This document shows, piece after piece, positions 1 to 9,878 of a stretch of 64,000 bases of DNA. The DNA is taken from positions 62,001-126,000 of the forward strand of contig JAZAQT010000537.1 in NCBI GenBank assembly GCA_036417435.1. Reading direction: 5' to 3'. Origin of the DNA: Inia geoffrensis. Its lineage: Eukaryota > Chordata > Mammalia > Artiodactyla > Iniidae. Below the pieces are notes generated by a model. The model did no database searches. It was given only the letters and a program-made list of their open reading frames with translations, and was not told the DNA's origin. The number at the start of each line of letters is the position of its first letter. The stretch's first letter is position 1. A program made the position numbers and the translations under genes.

Positions 1-20
1 CCCATACTCGTTGCAGCAGC

Positions 21-1709
21 ATGGGTGGAGCAGTAGATGATCTCACTAATCCCTGCCAATTAGAGGCAGCAAGACACATATTCCAGGATATCACACTTTT
101 GTCTGCCATCGAAATATGGATACTGAGGAAGCTAGTACACAAAGGAAACACAGGTTCACAAAGGGAAGAAAGAAGCCTGGAGTTCCCTGAGGGGGAAATT
201 GGAGACTGGGGAGGGTTAAGTAGGAGGTCGGGATTCACAGAAACTCGCTTAACGCTTAACGTATCAAACAGTGCTCATCAAGAGGGACCCACCCGAAAGC
301 ACAGGGAACGCTACAAAACATTCCTCAAGAAAAGAAGAGTGCAAAGCATCCGAAACCCTAAGGGTATAGCTACGTGTATAATTGCACCAAGTGGCCGGAG
401 AACACAAACAGACGCAACATTGCATATGAACTAGGCTGAAAGGGAAAAGTACTGTACAATGACAAGGCAAGTAAGGGGTTAAGCAATGCCTACTCTGTTA
501 CCTCAGGCCTCTGTGATGTCGTTACCACGGTAAGGGTCCTGGAGCCTCGGCAGGCTTGGGTCCCACAGCCGGAGCATGCTGCTGCTGAGGCAGCAAGGGA
601 GCAGGACGTGCCACCTGACAAGCGGCACCTCGGACCGCTATTGCCCATTCTCCCCTGCGTGGTACCACAATCTCCCGATCCAACGCGGCCCTTCTACAGT
701 TAAGCGAAGCCTGGTGCACCCAAATGAGGGTGGAGCAGCTGAGAGGGGAGCGCGGTGAAGAAATCGGATCTCCACAGCTCCTGCTAGGCAGGTTCCCACC
801 TCCAGCTCTCTTCATTAGAGTCGCCCCACCTGCGAACCACGGCACCCTCCGCATAGCCCACTTGCAAGGCTTGCGATATGCCTGGGATGGGGCAGTGCAG
901 GTGAAGGGGCAGTGGGTGAGCATACACAAGCCCAGAGGTGTGTGTTTAGCCACGTTCGCCTCCCCATTGCCAATCCAACAGCGGGACCCCCGCTAACGCT
1001 TTCTTTCCCCAGGTTACAAGAGACGACACGGAGTAGTGCTGCCGCCTCGTGGCACACTGCCGTAACAACCTTACCAACTGTGCTGAAAAGCACCTATCCT
1101 TCACAAGGCCTAGAGCCTGCCCCTTTGCAAACACAACCCTGCCCTCAAGACAGATCCTGGGCTAGGTAATCTGAAATGAATCCAAATCAGGCTCGACCCT
1201 CAGGCAGAAACCCTTCAAGACCTCAGTGGTACTCACACGCGTTTCAGAAAACAGCACATTCAAATGAAAAGATGCTCAGGATCTCTCATGATTAGAGAGT
1301 GAAAAGAAAGCTAGATGAGGGGTTCCCTGGCTGCAATCCTCCTAAACCGTAAAATCTTAAGTGCTCTAGAGGGCATGCCACAAAGTGAAGCAAGCTATTG
1401 ATGTTGGTGGGATTGTAAACTGGTAACAGACGGTATGAGGATCAGTAGGCACATTCCTTACCACACTAAACACTGGAGGTACCACGAGATTCGGCAACAA
1501 TGCTGCAGGTCGTATAACCAGAGATTAGCATCATTGGAAGGAAACACTTGCACCCCAGCAGCCGTTGTGGTACCCCTGACCACAGCCAAGACATACAAAC
1601 TAACGAACTGTCGCGCGAGGGGTGAAGGGAGAAAGATGTTCCACTACCCACACACCCTCGACTACCACTCAGCCATAGAATAAAATGAACTCATAGTGTT
1701 TGCAGCAGC
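21..1709 (+). repeat. Monomer 1, type A (1689 bp)
   Basis: A1 subtype: carries 'agctattgatgttgg' (an in-frame TGA in the ORF2-like frame) and 'gggcagtgggtgagc'. It has the 60-bp A/E-specific segment at 588-647 and the splice-acceptor-like tract ending at 1012. Bases 1-20 of the window are the tail of a preceding C monomer. Confidence 0.92.
588..647. repeat. 60-bp segment specific to long monomers (A, E)
   Basis: Between 'gctgctgctg' and 'ttctcccctgcg', A and E monomers carry 60 bp ('aggcagcaag...ctattgccca') that B, C, D and F lack. It accounts for most of the 1.69 vs 1.62 kb size difference. Equivalent positions: anchor +567 to +626 in A (e.g. 5517-5576) and 21931-21990 in E. Whether it is an insertion in A/E or a deletion in the rest cannot be decided here. 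Confidence 0.88.
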
Positions 1710-3337
1710 ATGGGTGGAGCACTAAATGATCTCACTAACTCTGGTCAATTAGAGGCAGCGAGACACATATCCCCGCATATCACTTATGTGTGCAGGTCTA
1801 CCTAGGGACACAAAGGAAGCTAGGAAAGAAAGGAAACACAGGTTCACAAAGGGAGGAAAGAAGCGAGGAGTTCGAACAGGGGGAGATTGGAGACCGGGGA
1901 AGGGTGAATAACGAGAGTGGGATTCACAGAAAAACATCTAACCTATCAAAAAGTGCTCATCAAGGGCGACTCACCCGAAAGAACATGGGACGCTACAGAA
2001 TATTCCTCGATAAACTAACAGGGCAAAGAATCCGGAAACCCGACAGGTAGAGCTACGTTTGAAATTGCATCAAGGGGCTGTAGAGCTGAAAGAGACGCAA
2101 CATTGTATATAAATTCTGCTGAAAGGAAAAAACAACTGTTCAATGACAAGGCAAGTAAGGGCTTAAGAAATGCCCACATTCTTACCTCAGGTCTCTGTGA
2201 CGTCGGCTGGTGTCAGACCCCTGGAGCCTCAGCAGGCCTGTGTCCCGCGGCTGGAGGATGCTGCTGCTTTCTCCCGTGCGTGGTACGAAAATCTCCTGAT
2301 CCAACATGGCCCCTCCTAGAGGTAAGCACAGCCGGATGCACCGCAAATGATGGTGGAAGAGCTAGAGAGGGAAAGGCTGTGAAGAAACCGGATCTCCACA
2401 GCTCCTGCTAGGCAAGTTCCCACCACCAGCTCACTTCATTAGCGTCGCCGCACCTGCGAACCACGGCACCCCTCTGAGTAGCCCACTTGCATGGCTTGCG
2501 ATATGCCTGGGGTGGGGCAGTGCAGGTGAAGGGGCAGGAGGGTGAGCCTACAAAAGGCCAGGTGTGTGTGTTTAGCCACGTTCGACTCCCCATGTCCAAT
2601 CCAACACCGGGAACCCCGCTAAGGCTTTCTTTCCCCACGTTCGCAGAGACGGCACGGTGCAGTGCTGCCGCCTCGTGGCACGCTGCCGTAACAATCTTAC
2701 CAACTGTGCTGAAGGGCACCTATCATCCACAAGGCCTACGGCCTGCGGCTTTGGAGACACAACCCTGCCCTCAAGAAATATCCTGGGCTAGGTCATCTGA
2801 AACAAATTCAAATCAGGCCCGACATGAGGCAGGAACCTTTCCAGAACTCAGTGGTACTCACCCGCGCGTTTTAGAAAACAGCACATTCAAAAGAAAAGAT
2901 GCTCAGGATCTGTCCTGATTAGAGAGTGCAAAGAAAGCTAGACGAGGTGTTCCCTGGCTGCAGTCCTCTCAAACGCTAAAAGCGTAAGTGCTCAAGAGGG
3001 CATGCCAAAAAAGAGAAGCCAGCTATTGCTGTCGGTTGGATTGTAAATCGCTAACAGCCGGTAAGGGGAAGAGTAGGCAAATTCCTTACCAAACTAAACA
3101 CTGTAGGCACCACGAGATTCAGCCACCCCACTGCAGGTCGTATAACCAGAGACTAGCATCATTGGAAGGAAGCACTTGCACCCAAGCAGTCCTTATCGTT
3201 CCCATGACCGCGGCCAAGACATAGGAACGAACGGAATGGGGAGCGAGGGGTGAATGGAGAAAGATGTTCTGCTACCTACGCACCCTCGACCACCACTCAG
3301 CCACAGAACAAAATGAACCCATACTCGTTGCAGCAGC
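1710..3337 (+). repeat. Monomer 2, type B (1628 bp, indel-rich)
   Basis: Against other B monomers I count nine +1 and two -1 single-base indels, mostly in homopolymer or near-homopolymer runs (e.g. 'gcaggtctacc', 'aatccggaaac', 'ggaaaaaacaac', 'catggcccctcc', 'ccaaaaaagag'). Net +7 bp. Confidence 0.9.
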
Positions 3338-4949
3338 ATGGTGGAGCACGAAATGATCTCACTAATTCTGGTCAATTAGAGGCAGCAAGACACATATCCC
3401 CGGATATCACTTATGTGTGCATTCTACCTAGAGATACAAAGGAAGCTAGTAAAGAAAGGAAACACAGGTTCACAAAGGGAAGAAAGAAGCGAGGAGTTCC
3501 CACAGGGGGAGGTTGGAGACCGGGGAAGGGTGAATTAGGAGATTGGGATTAACAGAAACACACTCAAAATATCAAAAAGTGCTCAACAAGGGCGACTCAA
3601 AACCGAAAGCACATGGGACACTACAAAATATTCCTCGATAAACAAACCAGGGCAAAGAATCCGAAACCCTACAGGTACAGCTACGTTCATAATTGCATCA
3701 CGTGGCTGTAGAACTCAAAGAGACGGAGCATTGTATATAAACTACGCTGAACGAGGGAAGGACTGTTCAATGACGAGGCAAGTAAGGGCTTAAGAAATGC
3801 CCACTTTCTTACCTTAGGCCACTGGGACGTCGGCTGGTGTCACGACCCTGAAGCCTCAGCAGGCCTGTGTCCCGAGGCTGGAGGATGCTGCTGCTGTAGA
3901 GGTACGAAAATCGCACGATCCAACATTGCCCTCCTACAGGTAAGCACAGCCTGGTGCACCCAGATGATGGTGGAACAGCTGAGAGGGAAGGGCTGTGATG
4001 AAACCGGATCTCCACAGCTCCTGCCAGCCAAGTTCCCACCTCCAGCCCACTTCATTAGAGTCGCCCCACCTGCGAACCACGGCACTCTCTGAGTAGCCCA
4101 CTTGCAAGGCTTGCGATATGCCAAGGATGGAGCAGTGCAGGTTAAGGGGCAGGAGGTGAGCCTACAAAAGACCAGGTGTGTGTGTTTAGCCGCGTTCGAC
4201 TCCCCATTTCCAACCCAACACCGGGAACCCCGCTAAGGCTTTCTTTCCCCACGTTACCAGAGACGACACGGTGCAGTGCGGCCGCCTCGTGGCACACTGC
4301 CGTAACAATCTTACCAACTGTGCTGAAGGGCACCTATCAGCCACAAGGCCTACGGTCTGCGGTTTTGCAGAAACAACCCTGCCCTCAAGAAATATCCTGG
4401 GCTAGGTAATCTGAAAAGAATTCAAATCAGGCCCGACCCTGAGGCAGGAACCTTTCAAAAACTCACTGGTACCCACCTGCATTTTAGAAAACAGCACATT
4501 CAAAAGAAAAGATGCTCAGGATCTGTCCTGATTAGAGAGTGCAAAGAAAGCTAGACGAGGTGTTCCCTGGCTGCTGTCCTCTCGAACCCTAAAAGCGTAA
4601 GTGCTCAAGAGGGCATGCCAAAAAGTGAAGCCAGCTATTGCTGTTGGTGGGGTTGTAAATCGCTAACAGCCGGTATGAGGCACAGTAGGCATATTCCTTA
4701 CCAAACTAAACACTGGAAGTACCACGAGATTCGGCATCCCCGCTGCAGGTCGTATAACCAGAGACAAGCATCATTGGAAGGAAGCACTTGCACCCCAGCA
4801 GTCATTGTGGTTCCCATGACCGCAGGCAAAACATAGAAATGGACGGAATGGGGACCGAAGGGTGAATGGAGAAAGATGTTCTGCTACCTATGCACCCTTG
4901 ACCACCACTCAGCCACAGAACAAAATGAACCCATACTCGTTGCAGCAGC
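3338..4949 (+). repeat. Monomer 3, type C (1612 bp, indel-rich first half)
   Basis: Private changes: one G lost from the anchor (atggtgg), +2 in 'gactcaaaaccg', +1 in 'aaacaaaccaggg', and replacement of 'ttctcccctgcg' by 'tag' near 3897 (-9). Net -7 bp. The second half is normal. Confidence 0.9.
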
Positions 4950-5921
4950 ATGGGTGGAGCAGTAGATGATCTCACTAATCCCTGCCAATTAGAGGCAGCA
5001 AGACACATATTCCAGGATATCACACTTTTGTCTGCCATCGAAATATGGATACTGAGGAAGCTAGTACACAAAGGAAACACAGGTTCACAAAGGGAAGAAA
5101 GAAGCCTGGAGTTCCCTGAGGGGGAAATTGGAGACTGGGGAGGGTTAAGTAGGAGGTCGGGATTCACAGAAACTCGCTTAACGCTTAACGTATCAAACAG
5201 TGCTCATCAAGAGGGACCCACCCGAAAGCACAGGGAACGCTACAAAACATTCCTCAAGAAAAGAAGAGTGCAAAGCATCCGAAACCCTAAGGGTATAGCT
5301 ACGTGTATAATTGCACCAAGTGGCCGGAGAACACAAACAGACGCAACATTGCATATGAACTAGGCTGAAAGGGAAAAGTACTGTACAATGACAAGGCAAG
5401 TAAGGGGTTAAGCAATGCCTACTCTGTTACCTCAGGCCTCTGTGATGTCGTTACCACGGTAAGGGTCCTGGAGCCTCGGCAGGCTTGGGTCCCACAGCCG
5501 GAGCATGCTGCTGCTGAGGCAGCAAGGGAGCAGGACGTGCCACCTGACAAGCGGCACCTCGGACCGCTATTGCCCATTCTCCCCTGCGTGGTACCACAAT
5601 CTCCCGATCCAACGCGGCCCTTCTACAGTTAAGCGAAGCCTGGTGCACCCAAATGAGGGTGGAGCAGCTGAGAGGGGAGCGCGGTGAAGAAATCGGATCT
5701 CCACAGCTCCTGCTAGGCAGGTTCCCACCTCCAGCTCTCTTCATTAGAGTCGCCCCACCTGCGAACCACGGCACCCTCCGCATAGCCCACTTGCAAGGCT
5801 TGCGATATGCCTGGGATGGGGCAGTGCAGGTGAAGGGGCAGGGGGTGAGCATACACAAGCCCAGAGGTGTGTGTTTAGCCACGTTCGCCTCCCCATTGCC
5901 AATCCAACAGCGGGACCCCCG

Positions 5922-5941
5922 CTAACGCTTTCTTTCCCCAG
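5922..5941 (+). other. 3' splice-site-like tract in A monomers
   Basis: 'ctaacgctttctttccccag' has a branch-point-like CTAAC, a pyrimidine run and CAG followed by G, in the order and spacing of a 3' splice site. It is present in A monomers (e.g. AG at 1011-1012 and 10869-10870). B, C, D and F read 'ctaaggctttctttccccac', losing both the branch-like CTAAC and the AG. Function would need a transcript, which cannot be seen here. Confidence 0.35.
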
Positions 5942-6169
5942 GTTACAAGAGACGACACGGAGTAGTGCTGCCGCCTCGTGGCACACTGCCGTAACAACCT
6001 TACCAACTGTGCTGAAAAGCACCTATCCTTCACAAGGCCTAGAGCCTGCCCCTTTGCAAACACAACCCTGCCCTCAAGACAGATCCTGGGCTAGGTAATC
6101 TGAAATGAATCCAAATCAGGCACGACCCTCAGGCAGAAACCCTTCAAGACCTCAGTGGTACTCACACGC

Positions 6170-7050
6170 GTTTCAGAAAACAGCACATTCAAATGAAAAG
6201 ATGCTCAGGATCTCTCATGATTAGAGATTGAAAAGAAAGCTAGATGAGGGGTTCCCTGGCTGCAATCCTCCTAAACCGTAAAATTTTAAGTGCTCTAGAG
6301 GGCATGCCACAAAGTGAAGCAAGCTATTGCTGTTGGTGGGATTGTAAACTGGTAACAGACGGTATGAGGATCAGTAGGCACATTCCTTACCACACTAAAC
6401 ACTGGAGGTACCACGAGATTCGGCAACAATGCTGCAGGTCGTATAACCAGAGATTAGCATCATTGGAAGGAAACACTTGCACCCCAGCAGCCGTTGTGGT
6501 ACCCCTGACCACAGCCAAGACATACAAACAAACGAACTGTCGCGCGAGGGGTGAAGGGAGAAAGATGTTCCACTACCCACACACCCTCGACTACCACTCA
6601 GCCATAGAATAAAATGAACTCATAGTGTTTGCAGCAGCATGGGTGGAGCACTAAATGATATCACTAACTCTGGTCAATTAGAGGCAGCGAGACACATATC
6701 CCCACATATCACTTATGTGTGCAGTCTACCTAGGGACACAAAGGAAGCTAGGAAAGAAAGGAAACACAGGTTCACAAAGGGAGGAAAGAAGCGAGGAGTT
6801 CGAACAGGGGGAGATTGGAGACCGGGGAAGGGTGAATAACGAGAGTGGGATTCACAGAAAAACATCTAACCTATCAAAAAGTGCTCATCAAGGGCGACTC
6901 ACCCGAAAGAACATGGGACGCTACAGAATATTCCTCGATAAACTAACAGGGCAAAGAATCCGAAACCCGACAGGTAGAGCTACGTTTGAAATTGCATCAA
7001 GGGGCTGTAGAGCTGAAAGAGACGCAACATTGTATATAAATTCTGCTGAA
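6170..7050 (+). mobile_element. L1 (LINE-1) 3'-end remnant, A/B junction type
   Basis: Read 5' to 3', this stretch follows a mammalian L1 3' end. 'aaaagatgctca' and 'attagag' correspond to the ORF2 segment with the conserved 'catgaaaagatgctcaacatc'-like run. 'ctattgctgttggtggga' and 'ttgtaaa' match the 'ctgttggtgggaatgtaaa' run. 'actcagccatagaataaaatg' and 'gcagcagcatgggtgga' match the ORF2 C-terminus coding DNA. 'atatcacttatgtgtgcag' matches the ORF2 stop region. 'gggattcacag' and 'caacattgtatataaa' match the cetartiodactyl-style 3' UTR near its end. Spacing is colinear throughout, with small indels. No poly(A) or target-site duplication is visible, as expected for an old element amplified as satellite. 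Similarity is from recall of L1 consensus, not an alignment. Confidence 0.82.
6244..6612 (+). pseudogene. L1 ORF2 C-terminal remnant, monomer A (122-codon open frame)
   Basis: In A2/A3 monomers (also 29205-29573, 34134-34502, 39063-39431, 43992-44360, 48920-49288) the ORF2-like frame is open for 122 codons, ending at TAA in 'agaataaaatg'. It runs through the region where B, C and E have TAA because A reads 'gattgtaaactgg' in a different frame context. In A1 monomers (1, 7, 10, 32) a C-to-A change makes TGA in 'gctattgatg' and shortens it to 82 codons. Codon structure is not otherwise maintained, so I regard this as a remnant, not a gene. Confidence 0.6.
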
Positions 7051-8259
7051 AGGAAAAACAACTGTTCAATGACAAGGCAAGTAAGGGCTTAAGAAATGCC
7101 CACATTCTTACCTCAGGTCTCTGTGACGTCGGCTGGTGTCAGACCCCTGGAGCCTCAGCAGGCCTGTGTCCCGCGGCTGGAGGATGCTGCTGCTGTTCTC
7201 CCGTGCGTGGTACGAAAATCTCCTGATCCAACATGGCCCTCCTAGAGGTAAGCACAGCCGGATGCACCCAAATGATGGTGGAACAGCTGAGAGGGAAAGG
7301 CTGTGAAGAAACCGGATCTCCACAGCTCCTGCTAGGCAAGTTCCCACCACCAGCTCACTTCATTAGCGTCGCCGCACCTGCGAACCACGGCACCCTCTGA
7401 GTAGCCCACTTGCAAGGCTTGCGATATGCCTGGGGTGGGGCAGTGCAGGTGAAGGGGCAGGAGGTGAGCCTACAAAAGGCCAGGTGTGTGTGTTTAACCA
7501 CGTTCGACTCCCCATGTCCAATCCAACACCGGGAACCCCGCTAAGGCTTTCTTTCCCCACGTTCGCAGAGACGGCACGGTGCAGTGCTGCCGCCTCGTGG
7601 CACGCTGCCGTAACAATCTTACCAACTGTGCTGAAGGGCACCTATCATCCACAAGGCCTACGGCCTGCGGCTTTGGAGACACAACCCTGCCCTCAAGAAA
7701 TATCCTGGGCTAGGTCATCTGAAACAAATTCAAATCAGGCCCGACATTGAGGCAGGAACCTTTCCAGAACTCAGTGGTACTCACCCGCGCGTTTTAGAAA
7801 ACAGCACATTCAAAAGAAAAGATGCTCAGGATCTGTCCTGATTAGAGAGTGCAAAGAAAGCTAGACGAGGTGTTCCCTGGCTGCAGTCCTCTCAAACGCT
7901 AAAAGCGTAAGTGCTCAAGAGGGCATGCCAAAAAGAGAAGCCAGCTATTGCTGTCGGTGGGATTGTAAATCGCTAACAGCCGGTAAGGGGAAGAGTAGGC
8001 AAATTCCTTACCAAACTAAACACTGTAGGCACCACGAGATTCAGCCACCCCACTGCAGGTCGTATAACCAGAGACTAGCATCATTGGAAGGAAGCACTTG
8101 CACCCAAGCAGTCCTTATCGTTCCCATGACCGCGGCCAAGACATAGGAACGAACGGAATGGGGAGCGAGGGGTGAATGGAGAAAGATGTTCTGCTACCTA
8201 CGCACCCTCGACCACCACTCAGCCACAGAACAAAATGAACCCATACTCGTTGCAGCAGC
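6639..8259 (+). repeat. Monomer 5, type B (1621 bp)
   Basis: Shares 'ccccacatatcac' with the B monomers at 34529, 39458 and 44387, whereas other B copies read 'ccccgcatatcac', continuing the mosaic seen in monomer 4. Private: 'aaatgatatcac' just after the anchor and 'gtttaaccacg' near 7495. Confidence 0.92.
7051..7789. repeat. GC-rich, CpG-containing non-L1 half of monomer B
   Basis: About 740 bp that I cannot match to L1 or any other family from memory. It is rich in GC and CpG (e.g. 'gacgtcggc', 'gtcgccgcacctgcg', 'cacccgcgcg'), has short (GT)n 'ggtgtgtgtg' and (GCT)n 'gctgctgctg' runs, and contains the near-invariant 'cttgcaaggcttgcg'. The open frames in it, on both strands, are 60-140 codons, shift between subtypes and lack any recognisable domain. 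Equivalent segments fill every monomer between successive L1 cores. Confidence 0.7.
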
Positions 8260-8675
8260 ATGGGTGGAGCACGAAATGATCTCACTAATTCTGGTCAATT
8301 AGAGGCAGCATGACACATATCCCCGGATATCACTTATGTGTGCATTCTACCTAGAGATACAAAGGAAGCTAGTAAAGAAAGGAAACACAGGTTCACAAAG
8401 GGAAGAAAGAAGCGAGGAGTTCCCACAGGGGGAGGTTGGAGACCGGGGAAGGGTGAATTAGGAGATTGGGATTAACAGAAACACACTCAAAATATCAAAA
8501 AGTGCTCAACAAGGGCGACTCAACCGAAAGCACATGGGACACTACAAAATATTCCTCGATAAACAAACAGGGCAAAGAATCCGAAACCCTACAGGTACAG
8601 CTACGTTCATAATTGCATCACGTGGCTGTAGAACTCAAAGAGACGGAGCATTGTATATAAACTACGCTGAACGAG
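7790..8675 (+). mobile_element. L1 3'-end remnant, B/C junction type
   Basis: Same colinear L1 segment spanning the B/C anchor at 8260. The ORF2-like part is broken by TAA in 'gattgtaaatcgctaac' and TAG in 'agacataggaacg'. The 3' UTR part retains 'gggattaacagaaacaca' and 'cattgtatataaacta', the best match among the subtypes to the expected L1 3' UTR. Confidence 0.82.
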
Positions 8676-9878
8676 GAAAGGACTGTTCAATGACAAGGCA
8701 AGTAAGGGCTTAAGAAATGCCCACTTTCTTACCTTAGGCCACTGGGACGTCGGCTGGTGTCACGACCCTGAAGCCTCAGCAGGCCTGTGTCCCGAGGCTG
8801 GAGGATGCTGCTGCTGTTCTCCCCTGCGAGGTACGAAAATCGCACGATCCAACATTGCCCTCCTACAGGTAAGCACAGCCTGGTGCACCCAGATGATGGT
8901 GGAACAGCTGAGAGGGAAGGGCTGTGATGAAACCGGATCTCCACAGCTCCTGCCAGCCAAGTTCCCACCTCCAGCCCACTTCATTAGAGTCGCCCCACCT
9001 GCGAAACACGGCACTCTCTGAGTAGCCCACTTGCAAGGCTTGCGATATGCCAAGGATGGAGCAGTGCAGGTTAAGGGGCAGGAGGTGAGCCTACAAAAGA
9101 CCAGGTGTGTGTGTTTAGCCGCGTTCGACTCCCCATTTCCAACCCAACACCGGGAACCCCGCTAAGGCTTTCTTTCCCCACGTTACCAGAGACGACACGG
9201 TGCAGTGCGGCCGCCTCGTGGCACACGGCCGTAACAATCTTACCAACTGTGCTGAAGGGCACCTATCAGCCACAAGGCCTACGGTCTGCGGTTTTGCAGA
9301 AACAACCCTGCCCTCAAGAAATATCCTGGGCTAGGTAATCTGAAACGAATTCAAATCAGGCCCGACCCTGAGGCAGGAACCTTTCAAAAACTCACTGGTA
9401 CCCACCTGCATTTTAGAAAACAGCACATTCAAAAGAAAAGATGCTCAGGATCTGTCCTGATTAGAGAGTGCAAAGAAAGCTAGACGAGGTGTTCTCTGGC
9501 TGCTGTCCTCTCGAACCCTAAAAGCGTAAGTGCTCAAGAGGGCATGCCAAAAAGTGAAGCCAGCTATTGCTGTTGGTGGGGTTGTAAATCGCTAACAGCC
9601 GGTATGAGGCACAGTAGGCATATTCCTTACCAAACTAAACACTGGAAGTACCACGAGATTCGGCATCCCCGCTGCAGGTCGTATAACCAGAGACAAGCAT
9701 CATTGGAAGGAAGCACTTGCACCCCAGCAGTCATTGTGGTTCCCATGACCGCAGGCAAAACATAGAAATGGACGGAATGGGGACCGAAGGGTGAATGGAG
9801 AAAGATGTTCTGCTACCTATGCACCCTTGACCACCACTCAGCCACAGAACAAAATGAACCCATACTCGTTGCAGCAGC
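8260..9878 (+). repeat. Monomer 6, type C (1619 bp)
   Basis: 'gcagcatgacac' and 'gcgaaacacgg' are shared with monomer 9. Private: 'cacacggccg' near 9225 and 'gtgttctctgg' near 9490. Confidence 0.92.
8864..8874 (+). other. 5' splice-site-like motif in C monomers
   Basis: 'ctacaggtaag' fits the CAG|GTAAG donor consensus (GT at 8869-8870). C, D and E carry it, B and F have 'tagaggtaag' (e.g. GT at 7248-7249), and A reads 'ctacagttaag', which destroys the GT. So donor-like and acceptor-like motifs sit in different monomer types of one HOR. Confidence 0.35.

Larger units (their letters stand above)
21..4949 (+). repeat. HOR unit 1 (A-B-C), 4929 bp
   Basis: Monomers 1-3. The total is exactly the standard 4929 bp, but B is 7 bp too long and C 7 bp too short because of many private small indels; the match to 4929 is a coincidence of opposite errors or changes. 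Confidence 0.92.
4950..6638 (+). repeat. Monomer 4, type A (1689 bp), mosaic
   Basis: The first half matches A1 ('gactggggag', 'cctcaagaaaag'). The second half matches the A of units 6-8 ('gggcagggggtg', 'caggcacgacc', 'agagattgaaaag', open 122-codon frame 6244-6612). The 60-bp segment is at 5517-5576. Confidence 0.92.
4950..9878 (+). repeat. HOR unit 2 (A-B-C), 4929 bp; reference unit
   Basis: Monomers 4-6 (1689 + 1621 + 1619 bp). This is a clean unit and the best reference for sub-structure: L1-like cores at about 4481-5371, 6170-7050, 7790-8675 and 9410-10300, separated by GC-rich non-L1 segments at about 5372-6169, 7051-7789 and 8676-9409. For any other monomer the L1-like core lies at roughly anchor -469 to anchor +415. 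Confidence 0.93.

Noticed and set aside
522..953. 143-codon minus-strand open frame, repeated in each A monomer with high identity, as a possible gene family
   Set aside because: It recurs only because the satellite recurs. It is absent or shifted in B and C, has no recognisable domain or signal, and overlaps other frames of similar length on the + strand.
1660..1690. 'agaataaaatg' in A monomers as a poly(A) signal
   Set aside because: AATAAA here falls inside the ORF2-like coding remnant, and B, C and E have 'gaacaaaatg' at the same place, so it arises from one substitution with no other support.
3338..4949. Monomer 3 as a distinct short subfamily (1612 bp)
   Set aside because: Outside four local indels it is an ordinary C; the length change is private and sits in the indel-rich patch.
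7480..7495. (GT)n run 'ggtgtgtgtgttt' as a microsatellite
   Set aside because: Only about five dinucleotide units, fixed in length across monomers of a type; not an independent expanding locus.
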